Part shown: one piece after another, positions 24,795 through 33,109 of the stretch
Numbering within the stretch: position 1 is the stretch's first letter
Layout: each line of letters starts with the position of its first letter
From: Fredinandcohnia onubensis
GTDB taxonomy: Bacteria; Bacillota; Bacilli; Bacillales; Bacillaceae_L
NCBI RefSeq assembly: GCF_002734285.1
Contig: NZ_NSEA01000018.1
Span: 1-51,178, forward strand
Reading direction: 5' to 3'
DNA: 51,178 nucleotides
Translations under genes and position numbers: made by a program
Notes under the pieces: generated by a model
What the model was told of the DNA's origin: nothing
Databases searched by the model: none
Seen by the model: only the letters and a program-made list of their open reading frames with translations

Positions 24795-26141
24795 ATGGAA
24801 CGGAAAAGAAATAAAAAGGGCATATTTTTTATAGCAGCAATAATAGGACTTTCTGCTATATTCGCACCTATTGTAAGTTCAGGTGTATCTGCCAAAGAGA
24901 ATATTGATACTTATAATTGGACTCGTGAAGATGTTAGTAGTCTTTCAATAAATGATAAAAATACAGCACCAATGATCAATAAAGATGAACTTGTTAACAT
25001 TACATCTGACTCTTATATTTGGGATACTTGGCCATTGCAAGATAAGAATGGTCATCCTGCTGTAGTTAACGGCTATAAAATTATTTTTGCCTTGTCAGTG
25101 CCAAAAGATGTGCTTCCTGGTAAGCGACATGATACAGCTGAAATTCATTATTTCTTTTCAAAGGACGGTAAGAGCTGGGAGTCAGGTGGCCCTGTTTTTA
25201 AAGATGGAGAAGCATTGGGCTCAAGGCAATGGGCTGGATCTACGATCGTTCATAAAGATGGAAAATTACAAATTTTTTATACTGCAACTGGTAAGAAAGG
25301 TGAAACTCAATTAAGCTATGATCAAAGAATAGCAACTGCAACGGCTGATATAAAAACAACGAACTCCAGTGTTGCATTTGAAAATTGGTCAGCACACGAA
25401 ATGATTCTCGAGGCAGATGGCGAATACTATCAAACAAGTGAGCAAACAGGATCAGAAGAGTCTTCCTATGCATTCCGTGACCCGTATTTTTTCCAAGATC
25501 CAAAGACTGGGGAAGAATATCTTTTATTTGAAGGAAACTCTGCTGGAAAGCTTGAAGACCGATTATATAAACATGAATATATTGGTACCTCTGCATTTCG
25601 CCAATACCACGTCATTCCTGAAGGTTCAAAAGCCTTTAATGGAAGTATTGGCATTGCAAAAGCAACGAATCAAGATTTATCTACATTTAATTTGCTACCA
25701 CCATTGTTGGAAGCGAACTATGTAAATGATGAACTTGAAAGACCAAGTCTTATGGTAAAAGGAAATAGCTACTATCTTTTTGCAAAAACACATAGTGAGA
25801 AATTTGCCTCAGGTCTTCATTCTCCGGAAGGATTATACGGATTTACTTCAGACTCACTTTTTGGAGGCTATCAACCTTTGAATGAAAGTGGACTGGTAAT
25901 TGCAAATCCTACCGATAATCCATATCAAGCATATTCATGGATGGTTATGTCAAACGGCACTGTGATTAGTTTTGTGAATTATGTTAATGTAGATGGGAAA
26001 GATATTTATGAAATAGGCGAGCAATCACCAGAATATCAATTGGAGCATTTCGGTGGTATGCTGGCACCTTCATTAAAACTATCGATAACACGTGATGAAA
26101 CAAAAATCGTTCACGAAAAAAAACAAGGAGTTTTTAAATAA
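24795..26141 (+). CDS. Levansucrase-like GH68 enzyme, copy 3
   Basis: A 448-residue secreted GH68 protein with a signal peptide (MERKRNKKGIFFIAAIIGLS..., cleavage near VSA-KEN, about residue 33). Catalytic residues: IWDTWPL Asp77, YAFRDP Asp229, LERPS Glu315; the His after ERP in the other copies is Ser here. It is closest to copy 2 by eye (VPKDVLPGKRHDTAEI against APNDVLPGKVHDIATI). GGGGGAAACAAG lies upstream. It is separated from copy 2 by a hairpin, so it may be expressed less or differently. Confidence 0.9.
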   Translation: MERKRNKKGIFFIAAIIGLSAIFAPIVSSGVSAKENIDTYNWTREDVSSLSINDKNTAPMINKDELVNITSDSYIWDTWPLQDKNGHPAVVNGYKIIFALSVPKDVLPGKRHDTAEIHYFFSKDGKSWESGGPVFKDGEALGSRQWAGSTIVHKDGKLQIFYTATGKKGETQLSYDQRIATATADIKTTNSSVAFENWSAHEMILEADGEYYQTSEQTGSEESSYAFRDPYFFQDPKTGEEYLLFEGNSAGKLEDRLYKHEYIGTSAFRQYHVIPEGSKAFNGSIGIAKATNQDLSTFNLLPPLLEANYVNDELERPSLMVKGNSYYLFAKTHSEKFASGLHSPEGLYGFTSDSLFGGYQPLNESGLVIANPTDNPYQAYSWMVMSNGTVISFVNYVNVDGKDIYEIGEQSPEYQLEHFGGMLAPSLKLSITRDETKIVHEKKQGVFK

Positions 26142-26175
26142 AGTAAGTCTAATTAAAAACGAATATGGGAATAAG

Positions 26176-26212
26176 TGGCGTTCAGTATATTTTACTGAGC
26201 GCTACAGTCAGT
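26176..26212 (+). terminator. Hairpin after levansucrase copy 3
   Basis: AGTGGCGTTCAGTA pairs with TACTGAGCGCTAC around TATTT; the stem has a few mismatches and no long T tract. Possibly a weak terminator before the PTS gene. Confidence 0.5.
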
Positions 26213-26306
26213 TATATAGCTTTTCATTTTTTTACTTAAGTTACAATGCACAAAACTAAGTAATACCCAACGAATACTCTAATAAGGAATAAATATAAGG
26301 TGGAAG

Positions 26307-27707
26307 ATGATTATACAAGACCAACAGAAAGAAGCAAAAGATATCGCTAAAGAATTAGTAACGTTATTAGGTGGCAAAGAAAATATTATAAAGATTACTC
26401 ATTGTACAACTCGATTACGTTTTGAACTTCATGATGAAAGTATAGTAAATAAAGCTGCAATAGATGAAATGAACGGTGTACATGGTACCTTTTCAAGACT
26501 TGGACTTTTTCAAATTATCATAGGTAGTGGTATTGTTAATAATGTATATAGAGCCATTCTTGAAATAAACCCAGCACCTGTTACGAACACTCCTAAAACA
26601 AAATCACCAAAGGTAAGAATGAACCCTTTTGTTCAATTTGCTAAAACATTGTCAAATATTTTCGTTCCGATTATTCCTGCTATTGTCGCAAGTGGTTTAT
26701 TAATGGGACTTATTGGAATGATCAAGGTGTTTAATTGGGCACCTCCTGAAAGTTCATTAGTGAAAATGATGGAAATCTTTTCAAGTGCGGCATTTATTAT
26801 TTTGCCTATTTTAATTGGTTTTTGTGCAGCAAAGGAATTTGGCGGTAATCAAATTCTAGGTGCGGTAATTGGTGGAATATTAACTCACCCTTTACTGTTA
26901 AGCCCCTCCATGCTTGGGGTTAAGGTGCCGGAATCTATGGAAGTACTGGGAGTTGCAATCCCCTTAATTGGGTATCAGGGAACAGTGATTCCGATTTTAC
27001 TTTCTGTCTTTTTTATGAGTAAGCTTGAATTAGGATTGAGAAAAATAATACCAACTGCATTAGATCTGTTCTTTATCCCATTTTTAGTTATCATATCTAT
27101 TGGTTTTATCTCAATCTTAGTTATCGGCCCGATCTCACTATTTATAGGTGATATGATGACAACTTCGTTTGAATTTATCTATAAGTCTGGAGGCATAATA
27201 GCAGGATTTATATTTGGAGGACTTTATTCAATCATTGTTGTAACAGGGTTACATCATACTTTACATGCTGTTGAAATGGAATTGCTTGCAAATCCAAAGA
27301 TTGGTGTGAACTTTTTATTACCGATTTGGTCAATGGCCAATATTGCTCAAGGTGCAGCGGGGTTAGCTGTGTTTTTTAAAACGAAGAATGAGAGAACGAA
27401 AAAAATTGCGATCCCTTCAGCTTTTTCGGCATTCCTTGGGATTATAGAACCGGTTATTTTTGGGATTAATATTAAACTTGTTAAACCATTCATAGGTGCA
27501 GCAATTGGAGGTGCTTTTGGAGGAGCATATGCTGTTCTTACTCATGTTGTTGCCAACTCTTATGGTTTAACAGGAATTCCAATGATCGCGATCGTAGCGC
27601 CGTTAGGGGTTTCAAATTTAATGCATTACCTCATTGGTTTGGGAATCTCTGTCATTACCGCGTTCATTGCTACTTGGATTCTTTTAGGCAAGGAAGAAAT
27701 TGAATAA
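26307..27707 (+). CDS. sacP: Sucrose-type PTS permease, EIIBC
   Basis: Imports a disaccharide, most likely sucrose, with phosphorylation to sucrose-6-phosphate. The 466-residue protein has an N-terminal EIIB domain with the phosphorylated cysteine in ITHCTTRLRF (Cys33) and a C-terminal EIIC membrane domain of about ten helices. There is no EIIA domain, as in SacP of B. subtilis, so phosphate must come from another permease's EIIA. AAGGTGGAAG precedes the ATG. The adjacent antiterminator gene (55 bp) and the GH68/GH32 genes support a sucrose role; trehalose or beta-glucoside specificity is not excluded. Confidence 0.85.
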   Translation: MIIQDQQKEAKDIAKELVTLLGGKENIIKITHCTTRLRFELHDESIVNKAAIDEMNGVHGTFSRLGLFQIIIGSGIVNNVYRAILEINPAPVTNTPKTKSPKVRMNPFVQFAKTLSNIFVPIIPAIVASGLLMGLIGMIKVFNWAPPESSLVKMMEIFSSAAFIILPILIGFCAAKEFGGNQILGAVIGGILTHPLLLSPSMLGVKVPESMEVLGVAIPLIGYQGTVIPILLSVFFMSKLELGLRKIIPTALDLFFIPFLVIISIGFISILVIGPISLFIGDMMTTSFEFIYKSGGIIAGFIFGGLYSIIVVTGLHHTLHAVEMELLANPKIGVNFLLPIWSMANIAQGAAGLAVFFKTKNERTKKIAIPSAFSAFLGIIEPVIFGINIKLVKPFIGAAIGGAFGGAYAVLTHVVANSYGLTGIPMIAIVAPLGVSNLMHYLIGLGISVITAFIATWILLGKEEIE

Positions 27708-27761
27708 AGTGTTAGAGTAAAATCACAACTAATGCGAGAGCAAAAGAGGAAGGTGAAAGAG

Positions 27762-28604
27762 ATGAGAATTAAAAAAATCTTAAATAATAGTGCGGTTGTA
27801 GTAAAAGACCGGGACGGAGAAAAGATTGTAATGGGGGAAGGAATAGGTTTCCAAAAAAGAAAGAACGATCCGGTAAATCAAGCTAAAATTGATAAGGTTT
27901 TTGTTATGAAAGATCCAAATGAGCATAAAAAATTCGAAGAAATCTTGCAATTTCTTCCCGAAGAGCATATCCAAATTGCAGAAGAAATTATCACTTATGC
28001 AGAAAAAGAATTTGGTGTCATCGTTAACGAGCATGTCCATGTAGCATTTTCTGATCACTTATCTTTTGCAATAGAACGATTAACAAATGGGATTTCTATT
28101 AAAAATGCGCTGCTTGACCAAATTAAAATTCTTTATGTAAAAGAATATCAAATTGGACTTTGGGCTAGGGGGCTAATAAAAGAGAAGCTCGAGATAGAAA
28201 TTCCAGATGATGAAGTAGGTAATATTGCCTTGCATATGCATACAGCTAGAATGAATGCTGGTGATATGCAGGAAACAATAGACATTACAACAACGATTCA
28301 AGAAATTACGAGTATCATTGAAAATTCATTGATGATAAATATCGTAGAGGATACACTGTCATATGAGCGATTAATTACCCATTTACGCTTTTCACTTAAA
28401 AGTCTATTGTCTAATGAAAAGAACCATGATTATGATGAGAAAATGGTTAGTATGATTAAAGAAAACTTCACGAAAGCTTTTACATGTGCGCAGGAAGTAG
28501 GTCACTTTTTAGAAGAGAAGTATAGGATCGAATTTCCTGAGGCAGAATTAATGTATATATCGATGCATATACAAAGATTTTATAGTCGAGTTGTTGTATC
28601 TTAA
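27762..28604 (+). CDS. sacT: BglG/SacT-type transcriptional antiterminator
   Basis: RNA-binding regulator that prevents termination at RAT sites. The 280-residue protein begins [14 protein letters not shown], the CAT RNA-binding domain (about 1-55), followed by PRD1 (about 65-170) and PRD2 (about 172-278). PRD histidines expected to be phosphorylated by the PTS are visible in SDHLSF, LHMHTAR, ITHLRF and YISMHIQ. The start at 27762 is used because it restores the family N terminus and AGGAAGGTG precedes it. It lies after sacP in the same orientation. Its likely targets are the two RAT switches at 19131 and 21810. SacT and SacY cannot be told apart here. Confidence 0.9.
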   Translation: MRIKKILNNSAVVVKDRDGEKIVMGEGIGFQKRKNDPVNQAKIDKVFVMKDPNEHKKFEEILQFLPEEHIQIAEEIITYAEKEFGVIVNEHVHVAFSDHLSFAIERLTNGISIKNALLDQIKILYVKEYQIGLWARGLIKEKLEIEIPDDEVGNIALHMHTARMNAGDMQETIDITTTIQEITSIIENSLMINIVEDTLSYERLITHLRFSLKSLLSNEKNHDYDEKMVSMIKENFTKAFTCAQEVGHFLEEKYRIEFPEAELMYISMHIQRFYSRVVVS

Positions 28605-28618
28605 GATTATCAGAACAT

Positions 28619-28649
28619 AAAGGATGATTTTCGAATCATTCTTTTTATA
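28619..28649 (+). terminator. Rho-independent terminator after the antiterminator gene
   Basis: AAAGGATGATT (28619-28629) pairs with AATCATTCTTT (28634-28644), loop TTCG, then more T. Confidence 0.8.
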
Positions 28650-28655
28650 ATTTAA

Positions 28656-28669
28656 TGAAAGCGCTATCT
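28656..28669 (+). promoter_or_regulatory. cre site (CcpA operator)
   Basis: TGAAAGCGCTATCT matches the cre consensus TGWAARCGYTWWCW at every position. Lies 8 bp upstream of the -35 box described next. Confidence 0.75.
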
Positions 28670-28676
28670 TTTTTTA

Positions 28677-28737
28677 TTGACATGTTATAGCTGAGTGATT
28701 TATTATTGATTTAATCGATTACGTAAACGATTAAATC
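28677..28737 (+). promoter_or_regulatory. Strong promoter with 30-bp dyad operator, gene lost
   Basis: TTGACA (28677-28682), 18-bp spacer, TATTAT (28701-28706), then a 30-bp dyad at 28708-28737 (GATTTAATCG, ATTACGTAAA, CGATTAAATC) that is symmetric except for one position. The dyad would cover the transcription start, as LacI-family operators do. No gene follows; an IS91-like element begins about 40 bp downstream. Confidence 0.7.
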
Positions 28738-28812
28738 TTCTTTTGTTCAAAGATAAGAAAGTATAAAAATTTGGGTCTACCACAGTCATTTAAGCTGTGG
28801 TATTTTCATTTT

Positions 28813-29193
28813 ATGGAGACCAATATATTGAGAAGAATATTTTTTGATAAACACCAACATTGGGAAGCTTTCAAAAGAAAACACGGTGCTAAAATCCGCC
28901 CTATCGTAATTAAGGAGGTTGAGAAATTTCGAGATTGTGGGGATATCAAAAATGGATTTAAGTTATTTGTGTGTGAAGGTTGTCATGATGTGCGAAAGGT
29001 TCCTTACCGATGTAAAGGTCGATTTTGTACCACGTGCTCTGTTGGAGAAAGTGAAGAATGGAGTAGGTTACATACTGAAGATGTTCTTCAGGTTAATCAT
29101 CGGCACGTAATTTTTACGATTGATGAAGGACTAAGAGATGTATTTCTCCTTCACCGACATCTATTAAAAGATTTAATGGACTTGTATTCATAG
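28813..29193 (+). pseudogene. IS91-like transposase, N-terminal piece
   Basis: Encodes the N-terminal zinc-binding part of an IS91/ISCR-type transposase: KLFVCEGCHDVRKVPYRCKGRFCTTCS, then HRHVIFTIDEGLRDVFLLHRHLLKDLMD. The frame then runs into unrelated codons and a stop at 29191. The start is ATG 28813 or, with a GGAG at a better distance, TTG 28828. The continuation is found on the opposite strand. Confidence 0.82.
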
Positions 29194-29921
29194 TAACATT
29201 CACACCTCTGACAAACGAGAGGGTCTTTCTTGCCACTGGCTACTATTCTTTCACGCCACGTCTGGCGACGTAAGGTTTTCTTAACTTTTACAACCCAACG
29301 TCTTGCTTTTTGTTGCCAAGTACTCAACACTTTTTTACACAAGTTTTTTGATCTTCTAGAATACATACCGTAATGCCGAATAGTTTTAAATTGCTCGTCT
29401 GGGATATGGCGAATTAAACGTGAAATAAATTCTTCGACACTTACGGTTTCGGATTTGTCTTTTCCGTCAGTTTTATCCTTATATTTGAACGTAACGAATT
29501 GCCCATCATATGCCTCAATCCGATTGATTCCAATCGCTGGTCGACGAATATAACGGCCAATATAACGAAGTTGTTCTTTTATTTTTCCCCTCTGTTTAGG
29601 TGCATACACATAGAAGCCTTCGCCATTATTGGTGAACGCCTTTTGAAGTCTTGGTTGGATTCTTTTCTTTTCTCTTGGTGAAACTCCGTTTCTAATTAAT
29701 TTTAATACGACCGTTTGCCATTGTTTACGAAGCATCGTAAATGGCAAGAAATCATACTGCTTCCATTCTCCTTTTTCTGTTAATCCGCCCATTGTAACTA
29801 ACATATGTACGTGAGGATTGAAGTTGACCCTTGAACCAAAAGTGTGGAGTCCAGCAATAATCCCAGGTGTTACCTTTGCTTTCTTTTTGAAGAAGTCAGT
29901 AAGTAGTCTTGCAGAAGCGAG
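29184..29921 (-). pseudogene. IS91-like transposase, inverted middle piece
   Basis: Read on the minus strand from about 29921: LASARLLTDFFKKKAKVTPGII, then AGLHTFGSRVNFNPHVHMLV (the HxH-type rolling-circle motif), RYIGRYIRRPAI (the tyrosine-bearing region) and LVCQRCECYYEYK. This is the central and catalytic part of the transposase, turned around relative to the pieces before and after it. A five-base inverted repeat, GACTT (29179-29183) and AAGTC (29922-29926), sits at the two junctions. Confidence 0.82.
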
Positions 29922-30115
29922 AAGTCTGCCTTGAAAATGGTAAATTAGAAATAAAGGTAGCCTTATGCAAAACTACAAGAGCTTATTTAGAAAGGATGAT
30001 TAACGATCTCACCGGTATCAAAAACCCGCAAAAAGGGAAAGAAAAAGAAGAAAAACATAAGCCTAAACCAGTCCAAGCAACAGAGCGTCAGCTATGTTTG
30101 TTTGGCGTGTCATGA
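29922..30115 (+). pseudogene. IS91-like transposase, C-terminal piece
   Basis: Frame EVCLENGKLEIKVALCKTTR...ERQLCLFGVS, stop at 30113-30115. It fits as the direct continuation of CECYYEYK at the end of the inverted piece, in the pattern 'CxxCxxxxxYKGxxCLxxGKLxIK'. Lysine/proline-rich before the end. Confidence 0.7.
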
Positions 30116-30281
30116 GAAAGAAGAGATTCCTATTAACGTGGTAAGGGATTTCGATTTAATGGATGATGGAGATCCGACAACTCCTCCTATGTTTGCATGT
30201 GAAAAATGTGGGGGTGAAATGTATCCTGAGTATTATAAAGGGGTACATGGCATAGAGTACAAATTATCGGATATTCTCTAA
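30000..30281 (+). pseudogene. Zinc-ribbon frame after the transposase, no start codon
   Basis: Open frame ending SVSYVCLACHEKEEIPIN...FACEKCGGEMYPEYYKG and stopping at 30279-30281. It has two CxxC pairs (CLAC, CEKC). It opens after a TGA at 29997-29999 and has no ATG, GTG or TTG until a TTG about 35 codons in. It overlaps the transposase C-terminus in another frame, across an A-rich run at 30038-30055. Either a degraded second gene of the element or reached by frameshifting. Confidence 0.45.
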
Positions 30282-30292
30282 CCATGAAAAGG

Positions 30293-30313
30293 ACCGGGCT
30301 ATGCCCGGTTTTT
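30293..30313 (+). terminator. Rho-independent terminator
   Basis: ACCGGGC (30293-30299) pairs with GCCCGGT (30303-30309), three-base loop, then five T. Confidence 0.85.
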
Positions 30314-30620
30314 CTTATAGTGGTCCAGTCTTTTTTTACAAAGAATTAAAAAAGTTAATAAATGAAGTAGGTATAACTTACTGCAATGATCGCCCTGCCC
30401 CCCCATTATGTATTATTGATTCTTCACTTTTCGACATTCATATATTACTAACGGTACATACCATCTCTATTATTTTATCTAGCATATGAGGCTTTTGATT
30501 TATTTTTGAATAAGTGTGACGAAATTACAGGTTCTTAACAGTACATTTAAGAAAAATTGTTACCTTTATTACTAGAGTTAGCTACAACGTTATCATCTTA
30601 AAAAATTGGAGGTAGTGTAG
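30314..30620. other. 307-bp noncoding stretch before phoX
   Basis: No supported gene. TTAACA (30535-30540), 5 bp, TTTAAG (30546-30551) resembles a PhoP-box pair (TTAACA-like hexamers spaced 4-6 bp), which would suit a phosphatase gene. It is the only regulatory candidate seen and is weak. Confidence 0.35.
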
Positions 30621-32066
30621 ATGAAATCTAGCAATAATGGTATGAACAGACGCGATTTCTTAAAAGTTGGTGGAATGAGTACCTTAGCATTAACACTCGG
30701 TACAACAGGGATCTATTCTCTCACTGGAGCTACGAAAGGCTTTGCATCTACAACAAACAATCCAACGACTGGATTTGGAGGTTATGGGCCTCTTGTAACG
30801 GATCCAAATGGTATTCTTGACCTTCCTAAAGGTTTCCATTACAAAATGTTATCTCAAACAGGAGACCTTATGCCAAATGGTGACAAAGTACCTGCGATGC
30901 ATGATGGGATGGCGGCATTCAAAGGTGAAAAGAATACAACGATTCTTGTAAGAAATCATGAAAATAGTACAAACTCCAATTATCCAGTTAACGGGAAAAA
31001 TCCTTGGAGTAAGGGTGCTTCCGACGGTACAACTACTTTAATTGTCGGACCAAATAGAGAGCTCATTGATCATTATGTATCAAGCTCAGGGACCATCCGC
31101 AACTGTGCAGGAGGCGCTACGACTTGGGGAACTTGGCTTACAATGGAGGAAACACGGAATATGGGCCATGGCTTTGTATTTGAAGTAAACCCTCTAGATC
31201 CTGAAAATGAGATGTCTAAAACACCTATTCGTGATATGGGTTACTTTTCTCATGAAGCTGGGCATGTCGATCCTTCAACAGGCATTTGGTATTTAACAGA
31301 AGATGCGAGCCCAAGTTTCTTATATCGTTTTACTCCGCATGACCGGAGTCAAACACTCGGGTCTCTTCAAAAAGGAGGAACTCTTGAAGCGCTAGCCATA
31401 GAGGAATTACCAAGCAGCAAGGCCAGCCAGTTCCATTCAGGCCAAACATTTGGCGTGGTATGGAAAAAACTGAACCCTGAAAGAGCCCAGCAGGATGCAA
31501 AAGATCTCGGTTGTATTGAATTTAGCCGCTTAGAAGGCGCTTATTTCTCTGAAGGTACATTTTGGTTTGATGATACAAGTGCAGGCTCTAAAAATCTAGG
31601 ACGTGTTTATCGCTATACCCCTGCAACGAATACTTTAGAACTATTCTATGAGTCTACTGATAAAAACGATTTAGAAATGCCAGATAATATCACCATTACT
31701 CCTTGGGGAGATCTTTGGATTGCGGAAGATGGTGGTGGGAATGATCGAATTGTGGGATTAACACCGGAGGGTAATATATATACTTTCGCTGAAAATAGGA
31801 TGAATGGTTCTGAATTTGCTGGACCTACATTCTCTCCCGATGGAAATACGTTTTTCGTTAATATGCAAACACCAGGTATTACTTTTGCAATTTGGGGACC
31901 TTTTGCAAGACGAAATTCTTCTCGCAGACGTGCAATGAACCATGCTGCACCACCATCTAGTCTTGCTCCTGTCGTATCTGAAAAACTAACTGCCTTTGCA
32001 GAAGAACAAGGTATGTCGGTTTTGGAAGCTGCAGCCCTAGAACGTCATGGAATGCCAATAATATAA
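30621..32066 (+). CDS. phoX: PhoX-family alkaline phosphatase (DUF839), Tat-exported
   Basis: A 481-residue protein of the PhoX family, calcium/iron-dependent phosphomonoesterases exported by the Tat pathway. The twin-arginine signal MNRRDFLKVGG (from residue 8) is followed by a hydrophobic stretch to about residue 42. Conserved family blocks visible are AMHDGMAAF, LVRNHEN, CAGGATTWGTWLTMEE, GYFSHEAGHVDP, EGAYFSEGTFWFDDT and LEMPDNITITPWGDLWIAEDG. TTGGAGGTAG precedes the start. It may respond to phosphate limitation through the weak PhoP-like site upstream. A small cysteine-rich ORF follows at 28 bp. Confidence 0.88.
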   Translation: MKSSNNGMNRRDFLKVGGMSTLALTLGTTGIYSLTGATKGFASTTNNPTTGFGGYGPLVTDPNGILDLPKGFHYKMLSQTGDLMPNGDKVPAMHDGMAAFKGEKNTTILVRNHENSTNSNYPVNGKNPWSKGASDGTTTLIVGPNRELIDHYVSSSGTIRNCAGGATTWGTWLTMEETRNMGHGFVFEVNPLDPENEMSKTPIRDMGYFSHEAGHVDPSTGIWYLTEDASPSFLYRFTPHDRSQTLGSLQKGGTLEALAIEELPSSKASQFHSGQTFGVVWKKLNPERAQQDAKDLGCIEFSRLEGAYFSEGTFWFDDTSAGSKNLGRVYRYTPATNTLELFYESTDKNDLEMPDNITITPWGDLWIAEDGGGNDRIVGLTPEGNIYTFAENRMNGSEFAGPTFSPDGNTFFVNMQTPGITFAIWGPFARRNSSRRRAMNHAAPPSSLAPVVSEKLTAFAEEQGMSVLEAAALERHGMPII

Positions 32067-32094
32067 ATAAATAGCTCCAAGGAGGGCGAAATGT

Positions 32095-32244
32095 ATGTTA
32101 ATGATTACTGCAGAAAACAGAGACAATATCAAACCTATGGATCTCAACCTTAAAAAACAGCCGAAACAGCAAAACTGTCATAAATGCAAACAGTGCTCTT
32201 GTATTTCGAACCTCTCTCGTAGAGAAAAGGAGCTTATAAACTAA
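32095..32244 (+). CDS. Small cysteine-rich protein (49 aa)
   Basis: Begins at ATG 32095, eight bases after a near-perfect AAGGAGGG, and 28 bp after phoX. The 49-residue product has a compact cluster CHKCKQCSC (from residue 28), four cysteines and one histidine in nine residues, flanked by charged segments and no membrane helix. It could bind a metal ion. An overlapping ATG at 32091 opens only 20 codons in another frame. A terminator follows at 32283, so it is probably co-transcribed with phoX. No named family is recognised. Confidence 0.55.
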   Translation: MLMITAENRDNIKPMDLNLKKQPKQQNCHKCKQCSCISNLSRREKELIN

Positions 32245-32282
32245 TACTCTTTTATAGCTATTTAGTAGATTAATCAGAATCT

Positions 32283-32314
32283 GGACTGAATTCAATGGAA
32301 TCAGTCCTTTTTTT
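32283..32314 (+). terminator. Terminator of the phoX unit
   Basis: GGACTGA (32283-32289) pairs with TCAGTCC (32301-32307), then seven T. Confidence 0.82.
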
Positions 32315-32348
32315 CATATTATGGAAGGGTAGAGGGGAGACACTGTCT

Positions 32349-32378
32349 TAGGCTGGATCCAAGAGTTGGTCCAGCCTG
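32349..32378. other. Imperfect hairpin between convergent genes
   Basis: AGGCTGGATCCAA pairs with TTGGTCCAGCCT around GAG, one bulged base. No T run follows on either strand. It lies between phoX and the convergent SDR gene. Confidence 0.5.
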
Positions 32379-32401
32379 GTTCTAGATAAGTTAAGTTACT
32401 A

Positions 32402-33109
32402 TTAAACAGGGCGAACGGTTATTTCGTTTACATTTACATAATCCGGTAGAGTTACAGCGTATACTACTGCTTTTGCAATATCCTTTGGTTCTAGTTTTTT
32501 CCGTTCGTTATTCCGTGAACTACCGTTACCTAAAGAAGTGTCGACCATACCTGGAGATATATTGGTGACCCGGACACCGGTTTTAGCTAGTTCCTTTTCT
32601 AGTCCTGCGGAAATTGCGCGGACCGCAAATTTCGTTGCACTGTAGACAGTACTGGTCTTTGTTACTTCAAAGCCTGAAACAGACGCGATGTTAATAATAT
32701 GGCCACTGGAGCGCTCAAGCATGGACGGTAGTACTGAATGAATACCGTAAAGTACTCCTTTTATATTCACGTCCATCATACTTTCCCATTCTTCTACTTT
32801 TCCTAACCGAATTTGAGAAGAAAGCATTTGACCCGCATTATTCACTAAAATATCAATGTGGTTGAATGCTTCCTCAGCTTTTTTGACTAAGTCTTCAATG
32901 TTTTGTTTATTTGTTACATCCGTCTGTACTGTTAAGACCTTTCCATTTCCTTGTTCATTTATTTCTCTTTCTACTTCGGCTAGTTTCTCTATTCTACGGG
33001 CAGCCAAGACAACATTTGCACCTTCCTTAGCTAGTTCTTTTGCAATAGCTGCACCAATTCCACTGCTCGCTCCTGTAATAATTGCTGTTTTTCCTTGTAA
33101 TTGCGCCAA
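32402..33109 (-). CDS. SDR-family NAD(P)-dependent oxidoreductase
   Basis: Classical short-chain dehydrogenase of 235 residues. It has the nucleotide-binding TGASSGIG (residues 13-20), NNAG (about 89-92), the catalytic serine in NIASVSG and YSATK (Tyr/Lys, about 153-157), and the PGMVDT segment. The start is a TTG (33109) with AGGAGG upstream; no ATG fits. AARR after the second strand suggests NADP preference (inference from family knowledge). It is closest in look to the general YdfG/SDR-type serine dehydrogenase-like group. Monocistronic. Confidence 0.88.
   Translation of the reverse strand: MAQLQGKTAIITGASSGIGAAIAKELAKEGANVVLAARRIEKLAEVEREINEQGNGKVLTVQTDVTNKQNIEDLVKKAEEAFNHIDILVNNAGQMLSSQIRLGKVEEWESMMDVNIKGVLYGIHSVLPSMLERSSGHIINIASVSGFEVTKTSTVYSATKFAVRAISAGLEKELAKTGVRVTNISPGMVDTSLGNGSSRNNERKKLEPKDIAKAVVYAVTLPDYVNVNEITVRPV

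Larger units (their letters stand above)
28778..30313. mobile_element. IS91-like element, rearranged
   Basis: Starts near a hairpin (TACCACAG 28778-28785 with CTGTGGTA 28795-28802) and ends near the terminator at 30293-30313. Contains the three pieces of one transposase gene, the middle piece inverted, plus a small zinc-ribbon frame. The ends are approximate because IS91-type elements lack terminal inverted repeats. Confidence 0.65.

Noticed and set aside
28708..28737. Dyad as an IS91 target or origin site
   Set aside because: The symmetry and the position over a promoter start fit an operator better, and IS91-type elements do not need such a dyad; not fully excluded.
30301..30489. 62-codon ORF before phoX
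   Set aside because: Overlaps the terminator of the IS91-like element, has no ribosome site and no family resemblance.
32402..32447. Frameshift at the end of the SDR gene
   Set aside because: The protein ends a little short of some SDRs, but the frame is continuous and the length of 235 is normal for the family.
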